DNA of 64,000 nt from NCBI GenBank assembly GCA_905221605.1, contig CAJNDS010000990.1:74501-138500 (forward strand), given 5' to 3'. The notes under the pieces were generated by a model, which was given only the letters and a program-made list of their open reading frames with translations, was not told the origin of the DNA and searched no databases. This DNA comes from Symbiodinium natans (lineage: Eukaryota; Sar; Dinophyceae; Suessiales; Symbiodiniaceae). Of this stretch, positions 11,520-22,733 are shown in pieces. The position numbers were made by a program, and so were the translations under genes. Numbering within the stretch: position 1 is the stretch's first letter; each line of letters begins with the position of its first letter.

Positions 11520-13360
11520 GGTTTTAGGGCTCTCTCAACGACAGAACCTTCATCCCATTGCCCCAGCATCGCGAAAACCTCGCGCCCTTGAGCCTCTGAA
11601 GCTCAGAGTAGGAGTGCTATCCACATTGCCCGGAGCACTGCAACCTAAACACGACAAGCACGCCAAGCACAACAAACACCACAAACACCAACAAACACCA
11701 ACAAACACAACAAACACCACAACCACAACAACCACGACACACACGACAAACAAGACGCCAAACGCATTATGCATCAGCCCAGTTCTGCTTTTGCCGGCGA
11801 GGGCGTCGGACGTCCAAGAGATAAGCAACAAAATTGGCCCCGGAGAGGTGGGATTCCCGGCTTCTGCATGCACGGCAGTTTTGGGTTTAGGCTTTGGTAG
11901 GTTCCGAACATACGGGTACCCTTCTTGGGAGGCTCCTTCGACACGCGAAATATGCGGTGCTGCGGTACCCATATTGTGGGAGATACGTAGCTTGCACACC
12001 CCGATGCCATTTAACCGCCGCCTAAGACGCAGGGGCATTGAGGGCTTTGCTGCTAGTGTGCTTCTCGGTTCGATGCTTTTGTGGTCTGGGGGCGTTGAGG
12101 TCGGACTGTTTGGGGTTTTAGGGACGAAGATGTCGGGGGATTTAAAGTTGAGGTCAAGACACAAATAGGGGCCGAGCAGAGGCCAGGACCACTTACAAGT
12201 TCTTGGAACGAGGGATCTTGAGCCACTCCCAAGGGGGGCACATTGGCAAATGATTACAACTTTAGGCGGCCCTCCCGGCAAGGGAGGTGTAAAATTTGCA
12301 GGTTGCAGAGCTTACAAGTTGATTGTATAATGGCACCGATCTATCCGAATTACCGCCGCGTGGCCGGAGTTTAAGAGGCCTCCTCTTGTTGAGGGTGCTC
12401 CGGCGTGGCAGAACCAAAAATCAACGCATGCATGCAGCCCTCCCTCCTTCCCGGAGTTACTTGCGGGAGGAGGGCTTTATAAGGACCGGGGTCAAGGGCT
12501 GCAAAAGCGGGGGCAAGGGCGCTTTAGGGTGCAGTGTTGAGGGCTTCAGGGTTTGAGGGGGCTTGGATCTTAGGGCCTCTAGAGCTGGACAGAGGTGTGT
12601 GCTTGAGTGTGTGTATATCATCTTACGGGAAGGACGTGCGGTCACAGGTCACGACCTGTTAAGGACGCCTCTACGCTTTGGCCATCCACCACGTTGCGGT
12701 GGCCTGGTGGAAGAGTTTAGGTGCTCCAACGTGAGGCGATAGAATTAAATAGACCGACAGATGCTGTACACACGTCCATCACTGATCAGCGGAAGCACAG
12801 CTCTGTACCTGAGATTCGCAGGGCTAGTCAAAGTTCTGCAGCGGCAATGTCGTGATGACAGTAGACCATACTGAGGTGTTTTGCTGGATGAGTTTTGAGA
12901 GTAACGGCAACATTGAGTGTCAGCACATCGAGACTATGCTGAGCCCGAATGGCAGGCGCAGCGTCCCGCATGGAATAAGCTATCCTGGATCCCCTACAGC
13001 AAAAACTTCTTGAAAGGGACTCCCGACTGCCTAGTTCAGCGCCCTGCCTGCCTTTGGGTCCAAGATTTTTCTTTGGGAGGGACTAGGTGAGGTTTGCAAG
13101 AGGGGGACCCGTTACAACGAGGAAGAAATGGTACTTGCTGGCAAGCCCAGGATAACGACAACAAGATTTTAATGTCTAACGAGCACCAGCTGTGGAGAGC
13201 CATACCGATGGTGAGCTCTGTTAACGGATGGACGAACTCAGTTAAATTGCCCTCAAAGGAACCAACCCTAAACCCTAAACCCTAAGCCCTAATCCCTAAA
13301 CCCTAAACCCTAAGCCCTTAGCCCTAAACTCTAAACCCACCCAGGAGTTCCCCCTTTGCG
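11520..13360. other. Unresolved stretch with ACAAACACC tract
   Basis: Includes a CAACAAACACCA-type simple repeat at about 11,645-11,760. Overlapping long frames on both strands (plus 11,614-12,168; minus 11,550-12,281) both run through that tract, so I do not call either as a gene. CCCTAAA runs reappear at 13,263-13,335. Confidence 0.4.
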
Positions 13361-13363
13361 GTT

Positions 13364-13435
13364 TCAGGGAGTCAAGCTGCAGTTGTCGTGGCTGACGTAA
13401 CAGACCTGCTCCTTCAAGCCCTGGATCTTAAAACC
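13364..13435 (-). CDS. Candidate micro-exon, weakly actin-related-like
   Basis: The minus strand reads GLKEQVCYVSHDNCSL and then a stop. The KExxCYVS pattern recalls the segment of actin-related proteins that begins a conserved K-E-x-x-C-(Y/F)-V block, but 16 residues are not enough to assign it. The island is flanked by TTTAGGG DNA on both sides. Confidence 0.4.
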   Translation of the reverse strand, partial: GFKIQGLKEQVCYVSHDNCSLTP

Positions 13436-13446
13436 TGGGCCAGTGT

Positions 13447-13550
13447 TTAGGGTTTCGGGTTTAGGGTTTAGGGTGTAGGGTTTAGGGTTTAGGGTTTAAG
13501 GTTTAGGGTTTAGGGTTTAGGGTTTCGGGTTTCGGGTTTAGGGTTTAGGC
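13447..13550. repeat. TTTAGGG array with TTTCGGG variants
   Basis: A plus-strand array with a few TTTCGGG and TGTAGGG units. A CCCTAAA array of opposite orientation lies at 13,884-13,980, so the unique DNA between them is bracketed by inward-facing and outward-facing arrays. Confidence 0.85.
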
Positions 13551-13990
13551 CCCACAGCGACTACACTGTCTGGCTCTTGGTAGGACATGAAGGACTATTG
13601 GGTACCTTGTATAGCCCCTATATCTCACCGTTTAAGGGTTATATGGGCTACCTGATTCCTTCATTCCACAAAACTGAACCCTGAAGCTCTGAATCCTAAA
13701 CCCTAAAGTGTATGAGTTCAGGGTTTAGGATCAAGTCTTCAGTGAAGCCGAAGAAATCATAAACCCTAAACCCTGAACCCTTAACCCTTATCCTTCAGTG
13801 CCCTACCGCCTTGCTGGGGAGGCCGTGGGGAAACCTTACATCCAACTCCCCAGAGCCCCTCGCAAGCGACCCCTCAACCCTCAACCCCAAACCCTAAACC
13901 CTAAACCCTAAACCCTCAACCCTGAACCCTAAACCCTAAACCCTAAACCCGAAACCCTAAACCCTAAACCCCAAACCTTACCCTCAATCC

Positions 13991-14066
13991 CAAGGCGCCG
14001 TTCTGGAGGGGCTTGGCCTGAGACGAGGCCCAGAAAAACTTCAGCGTTCCATAATGGTTTTCGAGC
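13991..14066 (-). CDS. Candidate micro-exon
   Basis: The minus strand reads LENHYGTLKFFWASSQ and then KPLQNGAL. It is rich in aromatic residues, with no stops. It follows a CCCTAAA array. The protein is not recognised. Confidence 0.45.
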
Positions 14067-14531
14067 TTTAAGGGTTCATGAGGGTTCTGGATGGGTTTAC
14101 TTTTTTAGTGTTTTTTTTGTTTTTTCGGTTTAGGGTTTAGGGTTTAGGATTAGTAGGATTGGGGGTTGAGGGCTGTGGGTTTAGGACAATGAAAGGAATC
14201 TGGGACCCTGCCTCCAGTTGCTCCAGGCCAGGTGGTGGCCTGCAAGGGGTATGGTTTAGGGTTTAGGGTTTAGGTTTTAGGGTTTAGGGTTTAGGGTTTA
14301 CGGTTTAGGCTTTACAGGGTGGTTCATCGGGTTCATCGGGTTCCGAGGGTTTAGGGGAAGTAGGGGGGGGGGGGGGGCTTACACGGCTAAACAGGGCGTT
14401 TTGGCCACCCTAGCCCCGAACCCTACAACCGGGCTTACAGACTCCTAATTAAACTCGAAACCTAAACATCCCTAAACCCTAAACCCTAAGCCCCAAGCCC
14501 CAAACCCAAAACCCAAAACCCTAAAGCCAAC

Positions 14532-14600
14532 ATCTTCGGCCCGGGCCTCACCAGCGAAAGGCGCCGTGCGGGCGCCTGATTGGGAATCCATCATGACGCC
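14532..14600 (-). CDS. Micro-exon with GT-AG edges, 23 codons
   Basis: On the minus strand CTACAG precedes and GTTGGCTTTAGGG follows, giving a 69-base exon of exactly 23 codons: GVMMDSQSGARTAPFAGEA plus four more residues. Both flanking introns are TTTAGGG repeats. The upstream intron includes the clean array at 14,604-14,665. This is one of the best illustrations of an exon embedded in telomere-type introns. Confidence 0.55.
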
Positions 14601-14815
14601 CTGTAGGGTTTAGGGTTTAGGGTTTAGGGTTTAGGGTTTAGGGTTTAGGGTTTAGGGTTTAGGGATATCCCTGTTGGGCCGTAGGGCCGTACTGGCCGTC
14701 GACCCACAAAGTTCCCAAAAACATTTCGAGGACTGGCCCTTCATCTGCCCTGGCCTTGTTCAACTTCGCTCCAAGAAGTGTCGGCTTTGCCTGCGCAGAT
14801 GTTAGGGTATGGGTC

Positions 14816-14906
14816 GGGATGTTCCCCCTTATAATAATCCTTCATATATAGGGATTGATGTAGGTGGTACCCCATTAAGGACTGCCAGTATAAGGGGGAA
14901 CATCCC
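14816..14906. mobile_element. MITE-like element, 91 bp, perfect 18-bp ends
   Basis: The perfect 18-bp inverted ends are GGGATGTTCCCCCTTATA and its complement. Related copies lie at 62,643-62,814 and, partly, at 27,171-27,260. The short palindromic non-coding body and multiple copies fit a MITE family. Confidence 0.8.
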
Positions 14907-15125
14907 AAGGTGTAGGTGTAGAGCTTAGGGTTTCCCACCTTGCGACTCCAATTAATTCGGGCTTCAACATGATCGCTCTTAGCCCCCCTGGGATTCGCTT
15001 CAGGCCCTAGACCACAAACGCAACAACACCCGAACCCCCCGAACTGGAAACTTTTAATTTAAAGTCCAAAATGCGACACAAAAAAGCCAAAAAACCTTAG
15101 GGTTGAAAGGGATCAGGGTTTAGGG

Positions 15126-15185
15126 CAGCACATTGCTGTGGCCTCCTCTTGGCCATCCACTCCGCCATAGAGCTGGGCGTTTAGG
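15126..15185 (-). CDS. Candidate micro-exon
   Basis: The minus strand reads NAQLYGGVDGQEEATAM. It is short, with no clear acceptor, and is supported mainly by composition and by sharing the orientation of its neighbours. Confidence 0.3.
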
Positions 15186-15921
15186 TCCTTTGGTCATGGG
15201 GCCATCATGGGGTCTAGGATTTAGGGTTGAAGGGTCTAATTAAGCCCTGAACCCTAAACCCGAGGCTAAGAGTGTGTGTGTGTGTGTGACAGAGAGGACC
15301 AGGGGGGGGGGGAAACAGTACTGGATTTTCCCGCCGAAGCGAATTATAGAATTTGGGGGAGTTGGGGCGGGGGAGGGCGGGGAAGCGAGAGTTGGCATTC
15401 GGGGGAACGGATTAGCGACTGGTTCGGGGGGGTAGTTTGGAAGGTTTGGGGACCCAAAACCCTGAACCAGGGCTTTCGGTAGTTCTAAGGGCTTTGCCCG
15501 CAACAGCTTAGAGCTCTGACAGTTTTCGGGTTTACGGCTGCATTGGCTTTAGACTGTGCCTGGCTTCAGGGTTCGGGGTCTTTTCGGGTTTCGGGTCACA
15601 AGATTGTTGGTGGGATTCTTCGGTGGTGTGTTCGCCTAGGGCCCTAGGCACAGTGTGGCGTTTAGGGGTCATTCTGAAAAAAAAACAGCTATGAGCTCCT
15701 CTTCACAGGGGGGGTGCAAAAACCAGGTGGCCCTTGATACATTCAAAGCAACAGGAGAAGACTGTCAGTCACCATTGTGACCCTAAACCCTCACTGTTCT
15801 GCAGACTACCATACACCACAAAATCTGTCAACCGCCCCGAAACCCTGAACCCTGAACCCTAAACCCTAAACCTTGAACCCTAAACCCTAAACCCTAAACC
15901 CTAAAAACCCTAAACCCCAAC

Positions 15922-15986
15922 CGCGCCTCGGCAGCCTGCTCCACCGCAGCGGTGAGGCCAATCAGTTCCACACGGTTCCCCTCCAC
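15922..15986 (-). CDS. Micro-exon with GT-AG edges
   Basis: On the minus strand CTGCCAAG is followed by a 65-base exon reading VEGNRVELIGLTAAVEQA and then AEAR. The donor is GTTGGGGTTTAGGG. The helical, Ala/Glu-rich reading looks like part of a coiled coil. The intron on each side consists of CCCTAAA or TTTAGGG repeats. Confidence 0.55.
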
Positions 15987-16507
15987 CTTGGCAGGGTGCT
16001 AGGGTTCAGAGGTGTGGGGTTTAGGGTTTAGGGTTTAGGGGTTTCGGGTTTAGGGTTTAGGGCTTAGGGCTTAGGGTTTAGGGCACTTTGGGGTTTAGGG
16101 TTTTAGGGGGTTACTTAGAGTTTGATAGGTGTAGTTTTGGGCCTTTTGGTTGGGCACAAGATGCGAGCATGCCCTATAAACCCTCAACCCGAAACCCAAA
16201 ATGCACAGACCCTGAGGTATAGGGTTCCTGTTGATGGGCGTTTCAGCGTGTGAGTTCCGGGTCTCACGGTCAAAAACAACTTTATCTTTTCCAGGCCCCA
16301 CACCTTAGGGCCTACAGCCCTCAAGCCAACAACCCTAAACGCAGCCAAACATCGCCGGAGCGGCCCCAACTCAAACCGAACTTTCGGGTTGATAAATGTT
16401 CAACTTAAGGTTTAGGGTTTAGGTTTGGGGTTTAGGGTTTAGGCTTCAGGGTTCAGGATTTGGGGTTTGGGGTTTAGTGCGGCCCTAACCCTCAACCTCT
16501 GAACCCT

Positions 16508-16587
16508 AGAACCTCTTCTGAAGGTCCGCAAGCTTCAGGGCCTCTTGCGAAGGTGACTCTGATCTCAACAGAGCACAGGGCATGATG
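16508..16587 (-). CDS. Candidate micro-exon
   Basis: The minus strand reads SESPSQEALKLADLQKRF and then a stop. It is helical and charged. It probably follows the island at 16,714-16,757 in the same gene. Confidence 0.4.
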
Positions 16588-16713
16588 GTAGGGCTTAGGG
16601 CTTAGGGATTCGGGCTTAGGGTTTAGGGCTAAGGGTTTAGGGTTAGGGTTTGCGGAGGAAGGGGGGGACCAGAACCGCGGTGAATATTGGAGGCTCGGGG
16701 CCTTCATGGTCAC

Positions 16714-16757
16714 CTTTGCTGACATCTGCAGCTCCTTGATGATGTTCCAGTCCTGAT
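16714..16757 (-). CDS. Candidate micro-exon
   Basis: The minus strand reads QDWNIIKELQMSAK, with GTGACC as a possible donor. A competing reading continues through the GTGACC. The frame is strongly protein-like over its short length. Confidence 0.4.
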
Positions 16758-16867
16758 TTAGGGGGCCTTCGGCTTGACAGTCCAGGTATTCTAGGTGTAA
16801 AAGGGTACTCGGGATTTGGGGATTTAGGGTTTAGGGTATTTTTTTAGCATTTAGGGTTTAGGATTTA

Positions 16868-16946
16868 GGGAACAGGGCTTCCTGCTTTGGGGAGGAGATC
16901 ATATCGCGAACCTGTTCTACTTGACCCCTTCCAGACGACGACTGGG
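16868..16946 (-). CDS. Candidate micro-exon
   Basis: The minus strand reads GQVEQVRDMISSPKQEAL, amphipathic and without stops, between a GC-rich segment and a TTTAGGG run. Confidence 0.4.
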
Positions 16947-17341
16947 CTTTCTAAGAGGCAACTCGTACACCACGAGCGCGAAAGCCAGGCCCAAGTTTGA
17001 ATAAGCTTGCGCAGGGTTGACAGCTGACATGGGCTAACGGCTTGTGAAGCGAGAGCTTCAGCTGGGATTCAAGCAATCTTCAAGCTTAAAATGCCCAACC
17101 CTAAACCCTAGAACCCTAGAGCCCTAGAACCCGAAAACCCTAAAAACCTAAAAGTCTAAAAGCCTAAGAGCCTAAAACCCTAGAAACCCTAAACCCCAAA
17201 CCCTAAACCCCAAACCCTAGACCCTAAACCCCAAACCCCTGAACGCGAAAAAGCCCTGGTGCCATTGGCCCAAGGGGCGCAGTCGGCCGGCAGGTCGATC
17301 GTCTGTTTCGTGCAGAGAGAGGCCAGCCTTGGCAGGCTTCT

Positions 17342-17594
17342 TTAGGGTTTAGGGTTTTAGGGTTTTAGGGCTTTAGGGTTTTAGGGTTTTAGGGTTTTAG
17401 GGTTTGAGGGTTTGAGGGCTTGAGGGTTTCAGGGTTTCAGGGTTTTAGGGTTTTAGGGTTTTAGGGTTTTAGGGTTTTAGGGTTTTAGGGTTTTAGGGTT
17501 TTAGGGTTTTAGGGTTTTAGGGCTTTAGGGTTTTAGGGTTTTAGGGTTGTAGGGTTGTAGGGTTTTAGGGTTTTAGGGTTTTAGGGTTTTAGGC
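17342..17594. repeat. TTTTAGGG (8-mer) array
   Basis: About 30 units of the eight-base variant GGGTTTTA with a few substitutions. This period differs from the usual seven. A shorter array of the same 8-mer lies at 41,457-41,535 inside the DNA transposon, and a clean CCCTAAA array follows at 17,643-17,716. Confidence 0.9.
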
Positions 17595-18289
17595 AAATAG
17601 TATTCCCCTAAAGTCACCTAGGGTCCCTATATACTTAGACTACCCTAAACCCTAAACCCTAAACCCTAAACCCTAAACCCTAAACCCTAAACCCTAAACC
17701 CTAAACCCTAAACCCCAGACACTCTTGGTCCTCTTGGTGCCTTTAGGGTTGGAAGAGCAGGCGGTCTGCTGGAAACGCATCCCGAAGCCTTGAGACACCG
17801 AGGTGCTGAAGCCTCAAGGCTTTTGGGGTTTAGGGTCCGGGATTAGGGTTTATTTAAGGTTTAGGGTTTAGGGTTCAGGAGCTTGATTCTGAGCTACCCG
17901 GTCGTTGCTCTGCAAGCGTTGGGAAGCGTTTGCTTGGGTTGCGGACCCTTTCTTTGCGGCTTTGCGCGCGAACATGTATTTCTTCCAGAGCATGCCGAGA
18001 CAGAAACAGGTTTCCGCTTAGGCTTAGAGGGGCTTTGTGACTGGAACCAATGGTGTAGAAGCCACTCGGCAAGTCTGTTTCGTTTGGTCTAGGACGGCAG
18101 AGCTGTGAGGCATAAGTAAGGGTTTGCGGCTTAAAGGGTTCATGGACAAGCAAACAAGCAATCAAGCAAGCAAACAAACAAACACGCAAACAAACACACA
18201 AACGCACAAACACGCAAACCGCAAAACCTGAAATTCCCAAAGCCCAATACGCCCCTGAACCATGCGCCCGAAGATCCGTGAGAAACCCT

Positions 18290-18406
18290 TGACAGACCAA
18301 ACCACACTGCGCGGCCAGGGAACTCCTGAACAGCTTGCGTGGTCGCCAGGCGCTCGGCAAGGGGAGCGAAGACTCGGAGTGCCTGGGCCAAGAGACCGTC
18401 AACCAT
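18290..18406 (-). CDS. Candidate exon, helical protein
   Basis: The minus strand reads VDGLLAQALRVFAPLAERL and continues TTQAVQEFPGRAVW. The helix-like reading has hydrophobic spacing. Downstream on the same strand the frame enters a (CAAA)n-like low-complexity tract at 18,145-18,215, so the exon probably ends before it. Confidence 0.45.
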
Positions 18407-18834
18407 AATCCATAGACCCCAAAAAGTAGGATCCCCTTATGATAGAAACCCCGAAAAGTTACGCCTAAGATCGTAAAGGGGGGGAGCACTGGGGGGGTCC
18501 TCGTGGCAGCAACTGCGATTTTGGGGAATTTAGCGGTGCCTTAGCCCTAAACCCTCAACCCTCAACCCTAAACCCCCAAGCCCTAAACCCTATACCCCCA
18601 AACCCTAAACCCTAATCCCCAAAACCTTGCCATTGTAGTGCCTGTGGATGAGATTCAAATAGCCTAGGACACTCCCCCAGCAATTCAAGGTCAGCTCCAA
18701 CCACCAAATCTAAACAGGGTTTGGGCTTAACTTAAGGGTTTAGGGTTCAGCGGCGTATCTAAACAGGGTTTATAGGGCTTCGCGTGCTGGGGATTATAGG
18801 ACTGAGGGCTTCCCTATGAGACCTGCACACGACC

Positions 18835-18905
18835 GATATGGGGGTTTACGACATTCGGGGTACCTTACTGCTTATTATAAGGGGATCCCACTATTTGGGG
18901 GGTCG
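18835..18905. repeat. Dispersed repeat family, copy A
   Basis: Shares with 26,325-26,405 the string of words GTTTACGA, CGGGGTACC (or GGGGGTACC), CTTATT and AAGGGGATC, then G-rich sequence and TCGATA/TCTATA. Fragments occur at 1-70 (reverse strand) and about 55,655-55,705. It is non-coding, with no terminal repeats recognised. Confidence 0.65.
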
Positions 18906-18970
18906 ATACCCTAAACCCTGGACCCTAAACCCTAAACCCTAAACTCTAAACCCTAAACCCTAAACCCTGC

Positions 18971-19056
18971 ACCCATATACTGGCCAAGATGTTTTTTCGA
19001 GATGCCAAGGTCTCGCGCTCCACGTGCACGCGGCGGCCCAATAGCTCCTTCGGCGG
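18971..19056 (-). CDS. Candidate micro-exon
   Basis: The minus strand reads ELLGRRVHVERETLASRK and then NILASIWVQ. It is strongly protein-like and GC-rich, and lies directly between a CCCTAAA run and the long TTTAGGG array at 19,058-19,150. Confidence 0.5.
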
Positions 19057-19057
19057 G

Positions 19058-19215
19058 TTAGGGTTTAGGGTTTAGGGTTTAGGGTTTAGGGTTTAGGGTT
19101 TAGGGTTTAGGGTTTAGGGTTTAGGGTTTAGGGTTTAGGGTTTAGGGTTGGGGTTTGGGGTTTGGGGTTTGGGGTTTAGGGTTGAGGGTTGAGGGTTGAG
19201 GGTTAGGGTTTAGGA
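19058..19215. repeat. TTTAGGG array
   Basis: About thirteen perfect heptamers, then TTTGGGG and TTGAGGG variants. Confidence 0.9.
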
Positions 19216-19976
19216 CTTGAAGAGCGTATAGGCCAGAACAAAAAATGTAGCTAGAGAGATATATCTGCTATGCAACTACGGAGTTCATGAAGACAAAAGT
19301 GTATAGTATGCGCTGTATACATACATAGGAAGGAATAAACATGTTGGGCACAACACGCGTGCGCGCACACACACACACACCCACGCACACACACACACAC
19401 AAAAGACCTACAAGTTCTCGTGTCGGTTTCCTCCCTATCATACTTGCATGTGTATTCCGAGCTGCCCGAGAAGGGACCCCTAAACCCCAAAGCCTGAATC
19501 TGAACCCTAACATGCTCTTTATGCCAGGGGCCCGCAAACCCAAAACCGGACCAAGTGAGCTCGGTGGTGTTGGAATTCAGTGGGTTGGGTTTTCGGAGTT
19601 TGGGTTAGAGCTGTTGGGATCAGGTGTAAAGAATGAGACAAGGAAGCAAGAGTCTCAGAAGGTTACATGTCTCTGTGTGTGTGTGTGTTAAGACATAGCA
19701 ATATATGATTCAGTTGTTGACAGTTGAAAGGTGCTACAATGGATCAGAATATTTGATGTATTCTCATGTCTTGCAATGCTTTAGTATATGACATATGATA
19801 CATTATGGATCATCCTGAACGCGGTAGCTTCGGCTGTTAGATTCTCACAGTTTCGGGCAGGCGAGTGGGGGGTGCTAGTCTTTCAGGGCGCAGGACTTGC
19901 AAAAATGTGAGAAAAAGGTTTAGGGCTTCTTGGTTTGGGGCTCAGGGTTTAGGGTTTAGGGTTTAGGGTTTAGGGT

Positions 19977-20061
19977 GGAGGTTATCCTGGATGCGCTCCA
20001 AAGACATCGGAGCTTGCTCGACCTTGTAAAGCACGACTTGCAGGCTCCTCTGGGTAGTTTA
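19977..20061 (-). CDS. Candidate micro-exon
   Basis: The minus strand reads RSLQVVLYKVEQAPMSLE and then RIQDNL. Composition is typical of a folded domain. It is bounded on the plus-strand left by a TTTAGGG run. The protein is not recognised. Confidence 0.5.
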
Positions 20062-20934
20062 ACCTGAAGCTTCTATGTAAGCAACTGGTTCTGACCTTGT
20101 TTGGGGGTTCTTATAACCCTACTTAGGGTATATATATATATATATATTAATACTATCTACACTCACCAACAACGGCAATATAAACCCTGCTTCACCCATG
20201 CCTTGTAGTGCTAAGTAGATCTGAATAGGGGCTTGGCCTCAAAGGATACATTCAGAATCCTATGTAAGTCTCCAAATCTTAGGGTCTCCCCTATCACCCG
20301 CCCCCCAAATAAGAATCCCCAGAAAAATAAAGACCTCGAATTTTCGGAAGCAGCCAAACCATGTGAAGTCCAGAGGAAGGATGCATTCAGAACCCTAAAG
20401 CCCCAAACCCTAAGCTCTCCGACGTCGCACAAAAAAAGGGTCCTGACGGGAACCGCTAAACCGGGAACCCCAAGCATAGAGTAGGAACATGAAGGGAACA
20501 CAAGGACCCTGGTAGGTATATTCCTATTCCATTCCTACTATGTTCTTGGGCTTCCCTGTTTCGGGGCTCCCATTAGAGTCCCTTTACGCATGGCAAGACA
20601 AAGGCGGAAAGTGTCAGCGGGCCCCTTGAAGCCCTAAACGCTAGGCCTCCTGCCCACATCCTACAACCCTAAACCCTAAACCCTAAACCCAAATACCCCA
20701 AGACAGCCCGCCAGAGCCTCCAATGTGGGTTCCCAAATCAGCCTAAACATCCGAAGACTGACACACCCTTCAATGTACACTACCATGAACCCGACCTGAA
20801 CCCCACAACACTTAAAGCCTCTGACCCTGTAACCCTTAAACCCTCTAACCCTGTAACCCTAAAGGCTAAACGCCCTAACCCTTGCAACCCTAAAGCTCTA
20901 AGCCTCCCACCCTCTCCCTAACCCTCAGGCCCTG

Positions 20935-20998
20935 GCCCCCAGATTTCGGCATCGGAGGAGCTCCGTCCACAGCGCCGGGGGCACCTTCACCGTGAATC
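20935..20998 (-). CDS. Micro-exon with a clean acceptor
   Basis: CCTTTCCAG precedes the exon on the minus strand. The exon reads FTVKVPPALWTELLRCRN. The donor is not clear. The protein is not recognised. Confidence 0.5.
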
Positions 20999-21832
20999 CT
21001 GGAAAGGCCGAGGGGTTTTAAGAGGTTTTAAGGGGTCGAGGATTCCGAGCATCCAGCATTTCAGGCTTTTTGTTGACCCTAAACCCTAAACCCTAAACCC
21101 TAAACCCTAAACCCTAAACCCTAAACCCTTTAAAGGGTTAGGTATACTGTCTTGCTTCAGGGTTTTGGGTACACGGGCATGGCAGCTTCTTGCAGCTTGG
21201 GGCGTAGGAGTTCTGGGCGCCAGCCTGAGGGTTCAGGGTTCAGAGTTCAAGGTTCAGGGTGTAGGGTGTAGGGTTTAGGGTTTAGGGTTTCGGGTTTCGG
21301 GTTTAGGGTTTAGGGTTTAGGTTTTCGGGTTTAGGGTTTAGGGTTTAGGGTTTAGGGGCTACCTCGCGCTCTGTTCAGCGGTCAGGGGTTAGGGTTGACT
21401 CGGGGGGCTTCGGTTTCCAAGCCCTAAGCCCGACGCCGTCATCCCAAAACCACTGAAAGAGTTAGGGTTTCGCCCCAAAACGCCGAACTTTCCCTGGACC
21501 AGGAGCCTCCAGTGTGTTTAGGGTTTGGGGTTTAGGTTTCGGGTTTAGGGTTCAAGGTTTTGGGGTTTGGGGCTTGGGTGTTAGGGTTACAGGGGCTTTC
21601 TATACATCACCTGAACATAAATAACCGCCTTCCAGACCCCTAAGCCCACTAGGCTGGCTCTTGAAACCGGAAAAAGTTCCCCACGACCCAATCGAAGCAA
21701 GCATGATGCAAGCAGCACACGCACACCCTAATCTTTTAATAGCCCCTCTCAACCCTGTGAGCCCTAAAGCCCTCACCAACGACCCTTTGACCAAAACGTC
21801 AGGGTATACAAGCCCCCTTGATTCAAGGGTAG

Positions 21833-21961
21833 TTAGGGGGGTACACCCAAAGCCCGAGGAACAAAAAGCGGGCCTTCCATCAGTTCCAGCTGGGCCAAGG
21901 CGTTGAGGACAGCTAGGCGAGGACCACATAGGTGCAGCAGGCGCCAGTTGAGGTCCTTCAG
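21833..21961 (-). CDS. Candidate exon
   Basis: The minus strand reads LKDLNWRLLHLCGPRLAV and then LNALAQLELMEG and more, to a TAA at 21,833-21,835. It is leucine-rich and helical. The end may be intronic if a donor lies within the last 40 bases. Confidence 0.5.
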   Translation of the reverse strand: MKDLNWRLLHLCGPRLAVLNALAQLELMEGPLFVPRALGVPP

Positions 21962-22019
21962 GGTTCAGGGCTCAGGGTTTATAGGATTTGGGCCTAGGGT
22001 TTAGGGTTCAGGGTTCAGG

Positions 22020-22196
22020 GTGTGTCAGCGGTCAGGGTGTTAGGGTGTTAGAGTGTTGGGGTGTTAGGGTGTTAGGGTGTTGGGGTGTCAGGGTGCTAGG
22101 AAAGGGTGTTAGGGTGTTAGGGTGTTGGGGTGTTGGGGTGCTGGGGTGCTAGGGTGCTAGGGTATTAGGGTGTTAGGGTGTTGGGGTGTTAGGCTT
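22020..22196. repeat. GGGTGTTA (8-mer) array
   Basis: About 20 units of TTAGGGTG/TTGGGGTG, an eight-base derivative of the telomere-type repeat with an added G. It is confined to this locus in the window. Confidence 0.85.
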
Positions 22197-22197
22197 A

Positions 22198-22299
22198 GTA
22201 ACTTCGTGAGGGGTTCGCATCGTGACAAATCCGGTCCAGCTCGGCGTGGGCGCCACTCTGGGTCTGGAGGGCGCGGAGGCGCTGCTTCCTCGGGGCTGG
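22198..22299 (-). CDS. Candidate micro-exon, helical
   Basis: The minus strand reads KQRLRALQTQSGAHAELD and then RICHDANPS. The hydrophilic helix may be a coiled coil. It abuts the GGGTGTTA array. Confidence 0.5.
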
Positions 22300-22733
22300 T
22301 TTCGGGTTTGGGGTTTAGATGGGTGCGGGGCTCAGGGTTTAGGGTTTGGGGTTTAGGGCTTGGGCCTTCGGGTTTGGCGTTTAGGGCTTGAGGTTTAGGG
22401 TTTGTGGCTCAGGGGTTTAGGGCTTGGGGCTTAGGGTTCGGGGCTCTGGGTTTAGGGCTTGGGGCTTCGGGTTTGGGGTTTGGAGTGTGCGGTTTAGGGT
22501 TAGTCTCTCTGCTCTGTAGGACATCCTCTCAGAGCCAAAGATGAAAGGTAGCTCTGGATGCAGGCGCCCTAAACCCTAAACCCTAAACCCTAAACCCCAA
22601 ATCCTTAAACCCTAAACCCGAAACCCTAAACCCTAAACCCTAAGACGAGTACTTGCAGGTGGAGGAGCCCCCGCCGGGAGGAGAGCAATCCGAAGAGATC
22701 CTGCTCGAGAAACAACAAGTCAGACTTAGGGTT

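Noticed and set aside
11550-12281. 243-codon minus frame and 184-codon plus frame
   Set aside because: Both run through the ACAAACACC simple repeat and through telomere words, and the composition does not favour either strand.
13364-13435. Naming the island as an actin-related protein gene
   Set aside because: The match covers only about ten residues, too short to name.
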